Assembly (NCBI GenBank): GCA_003599255.1
Contig: QZJF01000005.1
Coordinates: forward strand, 1-32,984
DNA length: 32,984 nucleotides
Source of the DNA: a candidate division WWE3 bacterium
GTDB taxonomy: Bacteria; Patescibacteriota; WWE3; UBA101185; UBA10185
Direction: 5' to 3'
The notes beneath the pieces were generated by a model. That model saw only the letters and a program-made list of their open reading frames with translations. It ran no database searches and was not told where the DNA came from. Position 1 is the stretch's first letter; each line of letters starts with the position of its first letter. The position numbers were made by a program, and so were the translations under genes. Positions 17,558-26,186 of this stretch are shown piece after piece.

Positions 17558-18606
17558 CATGGCGCTACTTACTTCTGTTGATTGCACTTATTGTATTGAT
17601 TGTTCGTATTTCGACATACCTAGTCTCTCAGAGTATCACTACACAATGTTCCGAACAATGTGTTAGATATGCAGACAATGGTCTCACTTACATTGAGAGA
17701 ATCAGGGACATTATATATAAAACTGTGTCAGAACGTATTTTTAAATTGTTACCAAGTCCTCATGCTGATTTAATTCTTGGCCTTACCTTGGGATTTGACA
17801 ATCTGAGTAGGAATACGAAATTCAAGGAATATTTGAAATCTACGGGAACCATACACGTAGTTGTTGTATCCGGATTTAACATTACGCTCGTACTTAGTTT
17901 TATTTCAAAATTTATAGAGTCCCGATATACGATTAGGGGATTTATCAAATTATATTTTCTACTTTTCTTGTATTCGGTTGTTTCGGGTTTTAATCCACCT
18001 ATAGTACGTGCGTACATTATGAGTTTTTTTCAGGGATGGGGAACAGTAACCGGCAGAAAAATTCCTATCGCAGAAATTTTAATTGCTTCCGGGGTAATAA
18101 TGTTAATAATTAAACCGTCATACATCTCAGACTTCAGTTTTATTTTAAGTTTTTTAGCCACTTTAGGACTTTGCGCATTTAGTGAGGAAATAATCAATTT
18201 TTTTCGGAAATTTAAAGTTGACCGTTATCAGATTATCAACGACTTTTCCTCGTCCTTGGCAGCACAGCTTTTAGTTTGGCCGGTTATTTCTTTTAACTTT
18301 GGAGAATTTAGTATTGTAAGTCTGTTGGCAAACATGCTGACCCTATGGACTATTCCGGTTTCAACAATTCTAGGTTTTATTCTTTTGGTTTTTTTATTCG
18401 TACCCGGGCCTGTCGCGAATATACTTGCAGCTCTGGTGTATCCGTTTCTGGATATATTTGTATCTTTAGTTAAAATTCTTGGAAACCTTCCATTTTCCTC
18501 GATACAGTTGAGAATAAGTTTATTTACCTTGGCAACTTATTACATCGCAATTTTTATTTTTTATAGAATTTTAAGGGCAAATAGAACCGACACAAAATTA
18601 CCATGA
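17554..18606 (+). CDS. comEC: ComEC competence (channel) domain protein
   Basis: 'LILGLTLGFDNLSRNTKFKEYLKSTGTIHVVVVSGFNITLV' signature; multi-TM; TTG start overlapping comEA stop (TTGA). Confidence 0.9.
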   Translation: MTWRYLLLLIALIVLIVRISTYLVSQSITTQCSEQCVRYADNGLTYIERIRDIIYKTVSERIFKLLPSPHADLILGLTLGFDNLSRNTKFKEYLKSTGTIHVVVVSGFNITLVLSFISKFIESRYTIRGFIKLYFLLFLYSVVSGFNPPIVRAYIMSFFQGWGTVTGRKIPIAEILIASGVIMLIIKPSYISDFSFILSFLATLGLCAFSEEIINFFRKFKVDRYQIINDFSSSLAAQLLVWPVISFNFGEFSIVSLLANMLTLWTIPVSTILGFILLVFLFVPGPVANILAALVYPFLDIFVSLVKILGNLPFSSIQLRISLFTLATYYIAIFIFYRILRANRTDTKLP

Positions 18607-19463
18607 AAGAAATAAGAAAGTTGATTCTTATCATTCTTCTTTTTTACATGCTAAAAAGCAGTTATTTGTACTTTTTTTATTACGATAGTTATTTCATTCA
18701 GTTTTTGGATGTAGGACAGGGAGACTCGATAATAGTAGGGTCACCGGGGGCGGGGAGGTTGATTATAGATGGGGGAGGAAACTGGGATTTAGACATGTAT
18801 CTATCAGGAATTCAAACTCTGCCATTCTGCAAATTAGATTACATAATATTGACTCATGCTCATGTGGATCACCTTATTGGTTTAAACCGACTGATGGATA
18901 GATGTCGTGTCAGGAACATTATGTTTAACGACATCTCTTACTCTTCAGAGACTTTTCAAGATTTTAAGAAAAAAATAAATGAAAGCCGGAATTATGAAGA
19001 TACCTCCGCTGCAAATATTTCCAACCTTGTCTCGGGGCAAACATTTAAATTAGGAAAGCTGGAATTCTACGTAGCATGGCCGGATAGATCATTACTGAAA
19101 AATGATATACCGGGTAGCGGGATAAACAAAACTTCGGTGGTTGTTTTGCTGGACTACGGTAAATTTGAAGTTCTTTTTACAGGAGACCTTGATGGTATTT
19201 TATTGGAAAAGGCAACCACTGAGTTTTTACTTAAACATATAGATGGAAACCTCGACGTTCTAAAAGTACCTCATCATGGTTCCAATGACGGAAGAAATTT
19301 TGCATTTTACAAATCTTTAGCTCCGAAATATTGTGTGATCTCTGTAGGACATCAAAACAGGTACGGGCATCCTCATCCGGACCAATTCGACGATCTGAAG
19401 AAACTGGGATGTAAAATATTGAGAACTGACGAAAACGGTACTATTGAGTTCAAACTTAAATGA
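18603..19463 (+). CDS. ComEC metallo-beta-lactamase domain protein (separate gene)
   Basis: 'FLDVGQGDSIIVGSPGAGRLIIDGGG', 'LTHAHVDHLIGL', 'FTGDLD', 'LKVPHHGSNDG'; ATGA overlap with upstream gene. Confidence 0.92.
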   Translation: MKEIRKLILIILLFYMLKSSYLYFFYYDSYFIQFLDVGQGDSIIVGSPGAGRLIIDGGGNWDLDMYLSGIQTLPFCKLDYIILTHAHVDHLIGLNRLMDRCRVRNIMFNDISYSSETFQDFKKKINESRNYEDTSAANISNLVSGQTFKLGKLEFYVAWPDRSLLKNDIPGSGINKTSVVVLLDYGKFEVLFTGDLDGILLEKATTEFLLKHIDGNLDVLKVPHHGSNDGRNFAFYKSLAPKYCVISVGHQNRYGHPHPDQFDDLKKLGCKILRTDENGTIEFKLK

Positions 19464-21412
19464 GTGCTATTATGCTGAAGACTATGAATATTGAGGAAAT
19501 GCTTCATTCGAATATTATTAAAATTGTTAAAGAAACATATGACGTTGATGTAAAAGATTTTATTGTAGAACACCCGGATAATAGGGAATTTGGTGACTAT
19601 TCAACCAACATAGCATTTATCTTGTCTAAAACCCTTAAGCAGCCACCATTAGAAATTGCTAAAAAGCTCTCCTATAGGTCTACACAAGAAATCGTAAAAA
19701 CCCTGACGGACGCTAAAGAAAACAGGATTTTCGAATCGGCTGAATTTGTTGCTCCGGGCTTTGTTAACTTTAAATTATCCAAGAGATGGTTACAGCTTGT
19801 ACCCAATGAAATTATACTTCAGGAAAAGGCCTATGGGTCCAGTGATGTTGGAGGAGGAAAACGCATCGCGTTGGAACACTCGAATGTAAATCCAAACAAG
19901 GCGGCGCATGTTGGACATCTAAGAAATGCATGCATCGGTCAGTTTCTGGAAAGGTCATATGAGAATCTTGGATATAACGTTGAGGTCCAATATTACGCAA
20001 ATAATGTCGGTGTACAGGTAGTAACCTCTTCCATGGGTATGGAAATGGTAAATGATATTAATCCGGGCGATTACGAAAAATTCGATCATTACGCATGGGA
20101 TGTTTATGCTTCCATGGAATCGAGGATAAGTGAAGATCCGGAACTGCAAAAGAAAAGGCAGGAGCTTCTACTGAAACTGGAAGATCCCAATAGTGAAGAG
20201 TTCAAGAAACAAAGTATCCTGGCAAATAAAATCCTGATGGATCAACTTATTACTTTTAAAGAACTTGGGTTTGACTACGACGTCATAATATACGAATCTG
20301 ACATTTTGATGCTCGACCTGTGGAAAAAGGCCTTCGAAATGCTGAAAACCAATCCAAACGTTTATTACGCGGAGACCGGAAATTCAAAAGGATGTTGGCT
20401 TGTCAGACTCAAAGAACAGCCGATACAAAATTCGGCAGAGGATGTTGAAGAGGACAAAATAATTGTCAGGTCTAACGGAGTCCCTACTTATACCGGAAAA
20501 GACATCGCATACCACATGTGGAAATTCGGGTTGCTTGATGTAGATTTTGGCTATAAAAAATGGAATTCCGGCACACAGAAAAAGGAATTGTGGGTTACTT
20601 CCTCGGATCCTGAAAATAGCCTTTCACCGGTGAGTTTCAGCAAGGTCGACTATGTTTATGATGTGATTGGAACAGAGCAGTCTTATGCCATAGATGTGGT
20701 CAAAAAATCCCTTGGATATCTAGGATTCACTAAGGAATCAGAAAACATGAAGCATGTTAATTACGGGTTTGTTTTTCTTTCCAAAGATACAGCCAGGCTA
20801 CTGGGAATGGATGTTGCCGATGATAAGGATTTCTACGCCATGAAAGGAAGAAGAGGCTGGGGCATTAAGATTGACGATCTGATAAAAATGGTAGACGGGC
20901 GTCTTTCCGACGAATACGGAAATTTTGAATATCTGACTACAGTGCGTACCGGCGCCATAAAGTTTCAAATGCTTAAACCCAATACATTTCAGGACATTGT
21001 TTTTGATTTAAACGAGGCTCTTGATATAAAAGGTTATTCAGGTCCCTACATTCAGTACGCTTATGTTAGGGCAAATTCCGTACTGGCTAAGTCAGGAATT
21101 ACGCCCGCGGAACTGGCAGAGGTGCAACCTGATTTGCCGGAGCTCTCGGAAAGAGAGACGGATTTACTAAGAACCATTTATAAATATCCGGAAATTGTTC
21201 AGAAGGCGGCATACAATTTCTCGCCTAATGCTATGTGCGATTTTCTTTTTGAGCTTTCAAAATCATTCAATGCTTTCTACAACGATATACATATCCTTGG
21301 AGAAGAGAATCACGATAAGAAATTGTTTAGACTTTCCCTTTGCGCCGCGACCCGTCAGGTCGTTGTGAACGGGCTTTATTTGCTGGGGATCGATGTACCT
21401 GAAAAAATGTAG
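19460..21412 (+). CDS. argS: Arginyl-tRNA synthetase
   Basis: 'VEHPDNREFGDYSTNIAF', 'ALEHSNVNPNKAAHVGHLRNACIGQFLERSYENLGYNVEVQYYANNVGVQV' (HVGH), 'VRTGAIKFQML', 'YAYVRANSVLAKS'. Confidence 0.94.
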   Translation: MSAIMLKTMNIEEMLHSNIIKIVKETYDVDVKDFIVEHPDNREFGDYSTNIAFILSKTLKQPPLEIAKKLSYRSTQEIVKTLTDAKENRIFESAEFVAPGFVNFKLSKRWLQLVPNEIILQEKAYGSSDVGGGKRIALEHSNVNPNKAAHVGHLRNACIGQFLERSYENLGYNVEVQYYANNVGVQVVTSSMGMEMVNDINPGDYEKFDHYAWDVYASMESRISEDPELQKKRQELLLKLEDPNSEEFKKQSILANKILMDQLITFKELGFDYDVIIYESDILMLDLWKKAFEMLKTNPNVYYAETGNSKGCWLVRLKEQPIQNSAEDVEEDKIIVRSNGVPTYTGKDIAYHMWKFGLLDVDFGYKKWNSGTQKKELWVTSSDPENSLSPVSFSKVDYVYDVIGTEQSYAIDVVKKSLGYLGFTKESENMKHVNYGFVFLSKDTARLLGMDVADDKDFYAMKGRRGWGIKIDDLIKMVDGRLSDEYGNFEYLTTVRTGAIKFQMLKPNTFQDIVFDLNEALDIKGYSGPYIQYAYVRANSVLAKSGITPAELAEVQPDLPELSERETDLLRTIYKYPEIVQKAAYNFSPNAMCDFLFELSKSFNAFYNDIHILGEENHDKKLFRLSLCAATRQVVVNGLYLLGIDVPEKM

Positions 21413-21439
21413 CATTTTCAAGGTATAATATACGCAGAT

Positions 21440-22450
21440 ATGAGCAAGGCGAAGAGGAAATCATCCGGTAACACATTTTTATTCAGATTGCTAAGGTCTT
21501 TTATGGCCATTGTTGTGTTGACCGGTTTTGTACTTGGAATTTCTTTTTTTATTAAGGGTTTGGCAAACGCGGATTCTGGCAAGGTTCTTAGTTATATACG
21601 TCCTTTACTGGCAAAACTAAATATAAGCGACGAGGAGATAGGACAAGTAGCCGGTAAATTTGTTTCAAGGGAAGACGCAGGAGAATCGCAGGATGATGTA
21701 AGCGCCGAGGAGGAAGAGAACAAGTCCGCGGATAAACTTGCCCATACACAGGACGAAGTATTAATAAAACTTGCGGTTATGTCAGACACACACAACGATT
21801 TTGAGAATCTTAGAAGTGCCTTATCTGACGCTAAGGAAAAAGGAATAGGTAACGTGTTTTTCCTTGGAGATTTTACCGAGCTTGGGCTCACCGAAGACCT
21901 TGAAGATGCCAAAGAAATCATGGAGGGCGGTGGTATCGATTATCTGGCTATACCTGGAGACCATGATCTTTGGAAAACCGTAGGGCCGGAGAATTTTCTG
22001 ACCATTTTCAAAAAAAATAATCACACGGTTACTCTCAACGGAGTAAAGTTTGTTCTTTTGGACAATAGTGCCAATTACACCTTAATTGACGATGAAACTA
22101 TCTCTTGGTTTCAAAAGGAAATAGCTGATGCGGACTTTGTGCTCTTATCGCAACCGCTTTATCACCCGACTCTACAGGTGGTTATGGGGGTTGTAAACGG
22201 AGAGGAGCAGTCGGAAGTAAAGTCCCAAGCAGGACAGCTCCTTGCTATGATCAGATCAAGCGGTGTTAGGGCTGTAATTGCCGGAGACCAGCACGCATCC
22301 AGTACGAACGATGACCCGGAAAGGTCCGGACTTAAACATATTGTTGTGGGTGCACTGACCGACGACAGAAACCTGCAGAGCCCGCGATATTCGGTTTTGG
22401 ACGTCTATCTTGATATGGATTTTGATATAAAAGATGTTGTGCTAGAATGA
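21440..22450 (+). CDS. Membrane-anchored metallophosphoesterase
   Basis: N-terminal TM; 'AVMSDTHNDFENL', 'FFLGDFTE', 'AIPGDHD', 'VIAGDQHAS'. Confidence 0.85.
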   Translation: MSKAKRKSSGNTFLFRLLRSFMAIVVLTGFVLGISFFIKGLANADSGKVLSYIRPLLAKLNISDEEIGQVAGKFVSREDAGESQDDVSAEEEENKSADKLAHTQDEVLIKLAVMSDTHNDFENLRSALSDAKEKGIGNVFFLGDFTELGLTEDLEDAKEIMEGGGIDYLAIPGDHDLWKTVGPENFLTIFKKNNHTVTLNGVKFVLLDNSANYTLIDDETISWFQKEIADADFVLLSQPLYHPTLQVVMGVVNGEEQSEVKSQAGQLLAMIRSSGVRAVIAGDQHASSTNDDPERSGLKHIVVGALTDDRNLQSPRYSVLDVYLDMDFDIKDVVLE

Positions 22451-22470
22451 TAAATCAATAGGAGTTATCT

Positions 22471-23052
22471 ATGATTCAAAAATCTTTAGTTTTAATGAAA
22501 CCCGATGCAGTTAAGAGAGGCATAGTGGGTGAAATACTTCACAGATTTGAAAGATCCGGCCTTAAGATGGTGGGAGCTAAATTGGTGCATGCAGATCAGG
22601 CACTCGCCGGAAAGCATTACCCGAATTCTGATGAATGGAAGATGAAAGTAGGTCAGAGGACAATTGATGATTGTGAAAAATACGGTATCGATCTGATGGA
22701 AAATATGGGTACCACGGACCCAGTGAGAGTTGGGGAAATAGTGAAACAGTGGAACGTTGATTTTTTGACATCTGGGCCTGTTTTGGCAGTTGTCTTTGAG
22801 GGTGTAAACGCTGTGGAAAGAGTTAGGGCGTTGGTTGGCGAAACTGTTCCGGTCAAAGCAATGCCGGGCACTATACGTGGTGACTTCTCTTTGGATTCCG
22901 CTATTGCCGCGAACAGAAGAAAAAGAACAATATTTAACCTCATACATGCTTCCGGATCCGAGGAAGAAGCTGAAATTGAAATTAAACTATGGTTCAAGGA
23001 AAATGAGCTTTTCTCATATCGCAGGGTACATGAAGATCTTTACATGTATTAA
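22471..23052 (+). CDS. ndk: Nucleoside diphosphate kinase (long form)
   Basis: 'SLVLMKPDAVKRGIVGEILHRFE', 'FLTSGPVLAVVFEG', 'MPGTIRGDFS', 'NLIHASGS'; SD AGGAG before ATG. Confidence 0.92.
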   Translation: MIQKSLVLMKPDAVKRGIVGEILHRFERSGLKMVGAKLVHADQALAGKHYPNSDEWKMKVGQRTIDDCEKYGIDLMENMGTTDPVRVGEIVKQWNVDFLTSGPVLAVVFEGVNAVERVRALVGETVPVKAMPGTIRGDFSLDSAIAANRRKRTIFNLIHASGSEEEAEIEIKLWFKENELFSYRRVHEDLYMY

Positions 23053-23057
23053 TAATC

Positions 23058-24140
23058 ATGAAGTTTGATTACTACAACTCCAAAAAACTCTCTAACGGAA
23101 AAACGTATGTCTTGACTGATCCCGCAGAAAGAAGACAATACTTTGAAGCCAAGCTTGGTCACAAGATAGACGATGTAAAAAGCTATCTTGAGCATAATAC
23201 ATTTATCGGGTATCTTTTGGCGAAAAAACAAGCTGGAAAAGGAACTTACTCGAAGATGATTGAGGAAATACTTGGGCCGGAGCGGTTTGCGCATATCTCC
23301 GTAGGAGATGTAGTACGGGACTTTCACGAAAAATTGGAATCGGGTGAGGATATAAGTGATGTTATTAATCTTGTCCGCAAGCACTACAGAGGATTTATTT
23401 CGGTCGAGGAGTCGATGGAAGCCTTGAGGAACAGGACAACTGACAAGGTATCAGTACCTGCAGAACTTATGTTGACTCTACTTAAATTGGAGATAGATAA
23501 GATAGGGCGAAAGGGTTTATTCATTGACGGCATGCCAAGAACATTGGATCAGATTTCATACTCACTTTATTTCCGCGACCTAATTAATTACAGGGACGAT
23601 CCTGATTTCTTTTTGCTGATAAATGTATCCAACGATCTGATAGATTTAAGAATGAAAAACAGGGTAATATGTCCGGAGTGCCATACGTCCAAAAGCATGA
23701 TTCTTAATCCCACGACAAATGTCATATATGACCAAACCGATAAGCAGGTAAAGTTCATATGTGATAACAATACTTGCTCGGGCTATAACAAGGCCGTTTA
23801 CATTCATAAGGAGGGAGACGAGTTAGGAATAAAAGCTATTGAGGAAAGATTGAGATCGGACGAGGATCTTATGCAGAAGGCCCTTAACTTGCACGGTATA
23901 CAAAAGATTCTGATTGAAAGTTCAATACCAGCCTCCATTGCAAATGACTATCTGGAGGAGTATGAAATACAACCGGCGTACGAATTTGAAGTAGTCGGCG
24001 ACCCTGGGAACGAAACAATAAACATTAAAACAGGTCCTTTGAAATTCAAAGACGACGACGGGGCTGATTGCTACACCATGTACGCGGCCACATACGTTGT
24101 TAATATATTCGATCAGCTCCACAAAATATTGATAGGGTAG
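23058..24140 (+). CDS. Divergent adenylate kinase-family protein with Cys4-type LID and N/C extensions
   Basis: 'AKKQAGKGTYSKMIEEILGPERFAHISVGDVVRDF', 'LFIDGMPRTLDQ', 'NRVICPECHTSKSM...FICDNNTCSGYNK'. Confidence 0.82.
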   Translation: MKFDYYNSKKLSNGKTYVLTDPAERRQYFEAKLGHKIDDVKSYLEHNTFIGYLLAKKQAGKGTYSKMIEEILGPERFAHISVGDVVRDFHEKLESGEDISDVINLVRKHYRGFISVEESMEALRNRTTDKVSVPAELMLTLLKLEIDKIGRKGLFIDGMPRTLDQISYSLYFRDLINYRDDPDFFLLINVSNDLIDLRMKNRVICPECHTSKSMILNPTTNVIYDQTDKQVKFICDNNTCSGYNKAVYIHKEGDELGIKAIEERLRSDEDLMQKALNLHGIQKILIESSIPASIANDYLEEYEIQPAYEFEVVGDPGNETINIKTGPLKFKDDDGADCYTMYAATYVVNIFDQLHKILIG

Positions 24141-24203
24141 TGGAAAATATCCCGTTTTCAACATATAATTAGTCGGTTCAAACGTGCGTAGTTGTGCGCC
24201 TGT

Positions 24204-24293
24204 GGAGGGGTCGCATAGTGGTCTAGTGCGGCGGTCTTGAAAACCGCTATAGCCGCAAGGTTATCGTGGGTTCGAATCCCACCCCCTCCGCCA
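24204..24293 (+). tRNA. tRNA-Ser (anticodon TGA), long variable arm, CCA encoded
   Basis: Acceptor GGAGGGG/CCCCTCC, anticodon loop CTTGAAA, variable arm, T-arm GTGGGTTCGAATCCCAC. Confidence 0.95.
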
Positions 24294-24303
24294 AATAACA
24301 CTT

Positions 24304-24333
24304 TTGTTAGTGATACTCTTACGGTGTTAGAAT
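24304..24333 (+). promoter_or_regulatory. Promoter TTGTTA-18-TAGAAT (extended TGt), -10 ending 6 nt before ATG at 24340
   Basis: TTGTTAGTGATACTCTTACGGTGtTAGAATtacactATG. Confidence 0.6.
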
Positions 24334-24339
24334 TACACT

Positions 24340-24888
24340 ATGCACAACAAGCATCGTTTGTTTGTATTTTTCCTTATTACCTTTGTTTTAACTTTTATCT
24401 TTTACATTATCTCGGCTGTACTCATATTGAGACTTGGGGATAAATGTACTTGTTATGGTGTTAACTATGACGACAAATGCTGGGGTGTGCGTACGCCGTG
24501 TTTTGGATTAATGCCTGCCATTGATTTATCAAACATGCCAAAAAGCGGACCCATTAGAGCAAATTTTAATGGAAAAGTACTGAACTTGGTTGACAATTTT
24601 TATTTTGAACCCGAAGAGCAGTGCATGGGAGATTTGAAGGCGAGGCTTGTTTATGTCTACGACAATGCAATAGTTATCGATATTATGGAAGAAGAAGGCA
24701 TGGCCGGTAATTTCTCAAAAGTTAGTCCCCCTAAGAGAGTTACTATTAAAGACGGTACCTGTATACAGGCACCTCAGAAATGCTTGGATTCGTATTTTAG
24801 GTATTGTTTTACGGCGGATCAGGAAACCAACCCTCCTACATACACATATGAGGTACGGGGGGAAAGCACAATGCCCTTGCCGGAGTAA
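24340..24888 (+). CDS. Hypothetical membrane-anchored Cys-containing protein
   Basis: N-terminal TM, then 'CTCYGVNYDDKCWGVRTPCFG' and further cysteines; convincing upstream promoter. Confidence 0.7.
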   Translation: MHNKHRLFVFFLITFVLTFIFYIISAVLILRLGDKCTCYGVNYDDKCWGVRTPCFGLMPAIDLSNMPKSGPIRANFNGKVLNLVDNFYFEPEEQCMGDLKARLVYVYDNAIVIDIMEEEGMAGNFSKVSPPKRVTIKDGTCIQAPQKCLDSYFRYCFTADQETNPPTYTYEVRGESTMPLPE

Positions 24889-24967
24889 TGATAACGTTTT
24901 CCTGTGTTACGGGAGCTTATTTACACGTTAATTAATTTCCAAAACCTGTTAAAATAACGCATGTTAG

Positions 24968-25042
24968 GCCCCCGTAGTTCAACGGACAGAACGCGGACCT
25001 CCTAAGTCTGAAATGCAGGTTCAATTCCTGCCGGGGGCACCA
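24968..25042 (+). tRNA. tRNA-Arg (anticodon CCT), CCA encoded
   Basis: Acceptor GCCCCCG/CGGGGGC, anticodon loop CTCCTAA, T-arm GCAGGTTCAATTCCTGC. Confidence 0.94.
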
Positions 25043-25088
25043 TAAAAACGCTTTGGGGTGTGAGATAAATTTTCACTCCTCTTATTGT

Positions 25089-25164
25089 CGGGGTGTAGCT
25101 CAGTTGGTAGAGTGCACGTTTCGGGTACGTGAGGCCGGCGGTTCGAGTCCGCCCACCCCGACCA
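25089..25164 (+). tRNA. tRNA-Pro (anticodon CGG), CCA encoded
   Basis: Acceptor CGGGGTG/CACCCCG, anticodon stem CACGT/ACGTG with loop TTCGGGT, T-arm GGCGGTTCGAGTCCGCC. Confidence 0.94.
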
Positions 25165-25467
25165 ACAAGATTCTTAAATTATCACTAATCAGCATTTTTA
25201 TTCATACTGTCCTTAAAAAGTCGCTTTCGCTTTTATAGTGGGCAAATAATTTATTCGATACTGTTATTCTGCACTAAAATAAACCTACATTCATTGCACA
25301 TTTTTTAATCAGCACCTGAAATTGAATGTTAAATTAGTTCAAAACAAGCCATAAATTTACGAACTATAAATAAGGCAATAAATGGCTGTTGGCATTCATT
25401 CTGCAAATTTGCCGAAGATTAAAAATGTCATATTCTTACCTCAAATGTATTGGGTTATAATTTAAAT

Positions 25468-26181
25468 GTGAAAATCAGACACCTAAAAATTTTTTACTTT
25501 GGTATAATGCCAAATTTGCTTATACTTGTAGGCATATCTCTGATTGTTTTGTCTTTAGGCCCGTTGGTAATTGATGAAGTTTGGTACAAAATAAAGGAAG
25601 CAAAAGATCAGGAGTACTTTTTGGATCCGGAATTGACAGAAAGTACAGAGAGCACTCGCAGTTTAACCGGGATGCCTGTAGGAGACAGTGTGTTTTCAAG
25701 ATTCTTATCTACACGACCCGTTTTAATCAATCCTGTTAACAGGGACTTTGCACTAGTTATCGAAAAGATAGGTATAAACGCTCCGGTTGTTGCCAACGTC
25801 TTGGTGACAGACAAAGACGCCTATAATGATGCTTTAAAGCGGGGAGTTGCGCACGCTCTTGTTTCGGAAACTCCTAGCGAGGAATCCGGAAATGTGTATC
25901 TTTTTGCGCATGCTTCACTCAACTTTTGGAATTTAGGCAAATACGCAACCACATTTAATCTTCTAAGGAAACTGGATAATAATGACAGAATCTACCTTTT
26001 TTACAAAAATAGGATATTTGTTTACTCTGTTGTTAATAAAGAAGTGCTACGTGGATGGAATACTTATCCGCTGACCAGAGCGGTGATAGAACCGATTTTG
26101 ACTTTGCAGACCTGTGATCCGCCAGGAACTACGCTAAATAGACTTGTGGTAACCGCTAAACTTGTGGATATTCAGGATTAA
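25468..26181 (+). CDS. Second sortase family protein
   Basis: 'NVYLFAHASLNFWN' (His), 'LTLQTCDPPGTTLNRLVVTA' (Cys, Arg); GTG at 25468 sits 6 nt after TATAAT (25456-25461), so preferred to TTG at 25450. Confidence 0.85.
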   Translation: MKIRHLKIFYFGIMPNLLILVGISLIVLSLGPLVIDEVWYKIKEAKDQEYFLDPELTESTESTRSLTGMPVGDSVFSRFLSTRPVLINPVNRDFALVIEKIGINAPVVANVLVTDKDAYNDALKRGVAHALVSETPSEESGNVYLFAHASLNFWNLGKYATTFNLLRKLDNNDRIYLFYKNRIFVYSVVNKEVLRGWNTYPLTRAVIEPILTLQTCDPPGTTLNRLVVTAKLVDIQD

Positions 26182-26186
26182 TAAAT

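Noticed and set aside
17554-19463. ComEC as a frameshifted pseudogene
   Set aside because: Junction is a clean ATGA overlap at a domain boundary; both parts retain their motifs and the second begins with its own anchor segment.
24237-24443. ORF 24237-24443
   Set aside because: Begins inside tRNA-Ser and runs through the promoter and start of the 24340 gene.
25053-25238. ORF 25053-25238
   Set aside because: Spans tRNA-Pro; the 'AQLVECTFRVREAGGSSPP' stretch is a typical tRNA mistranslation.
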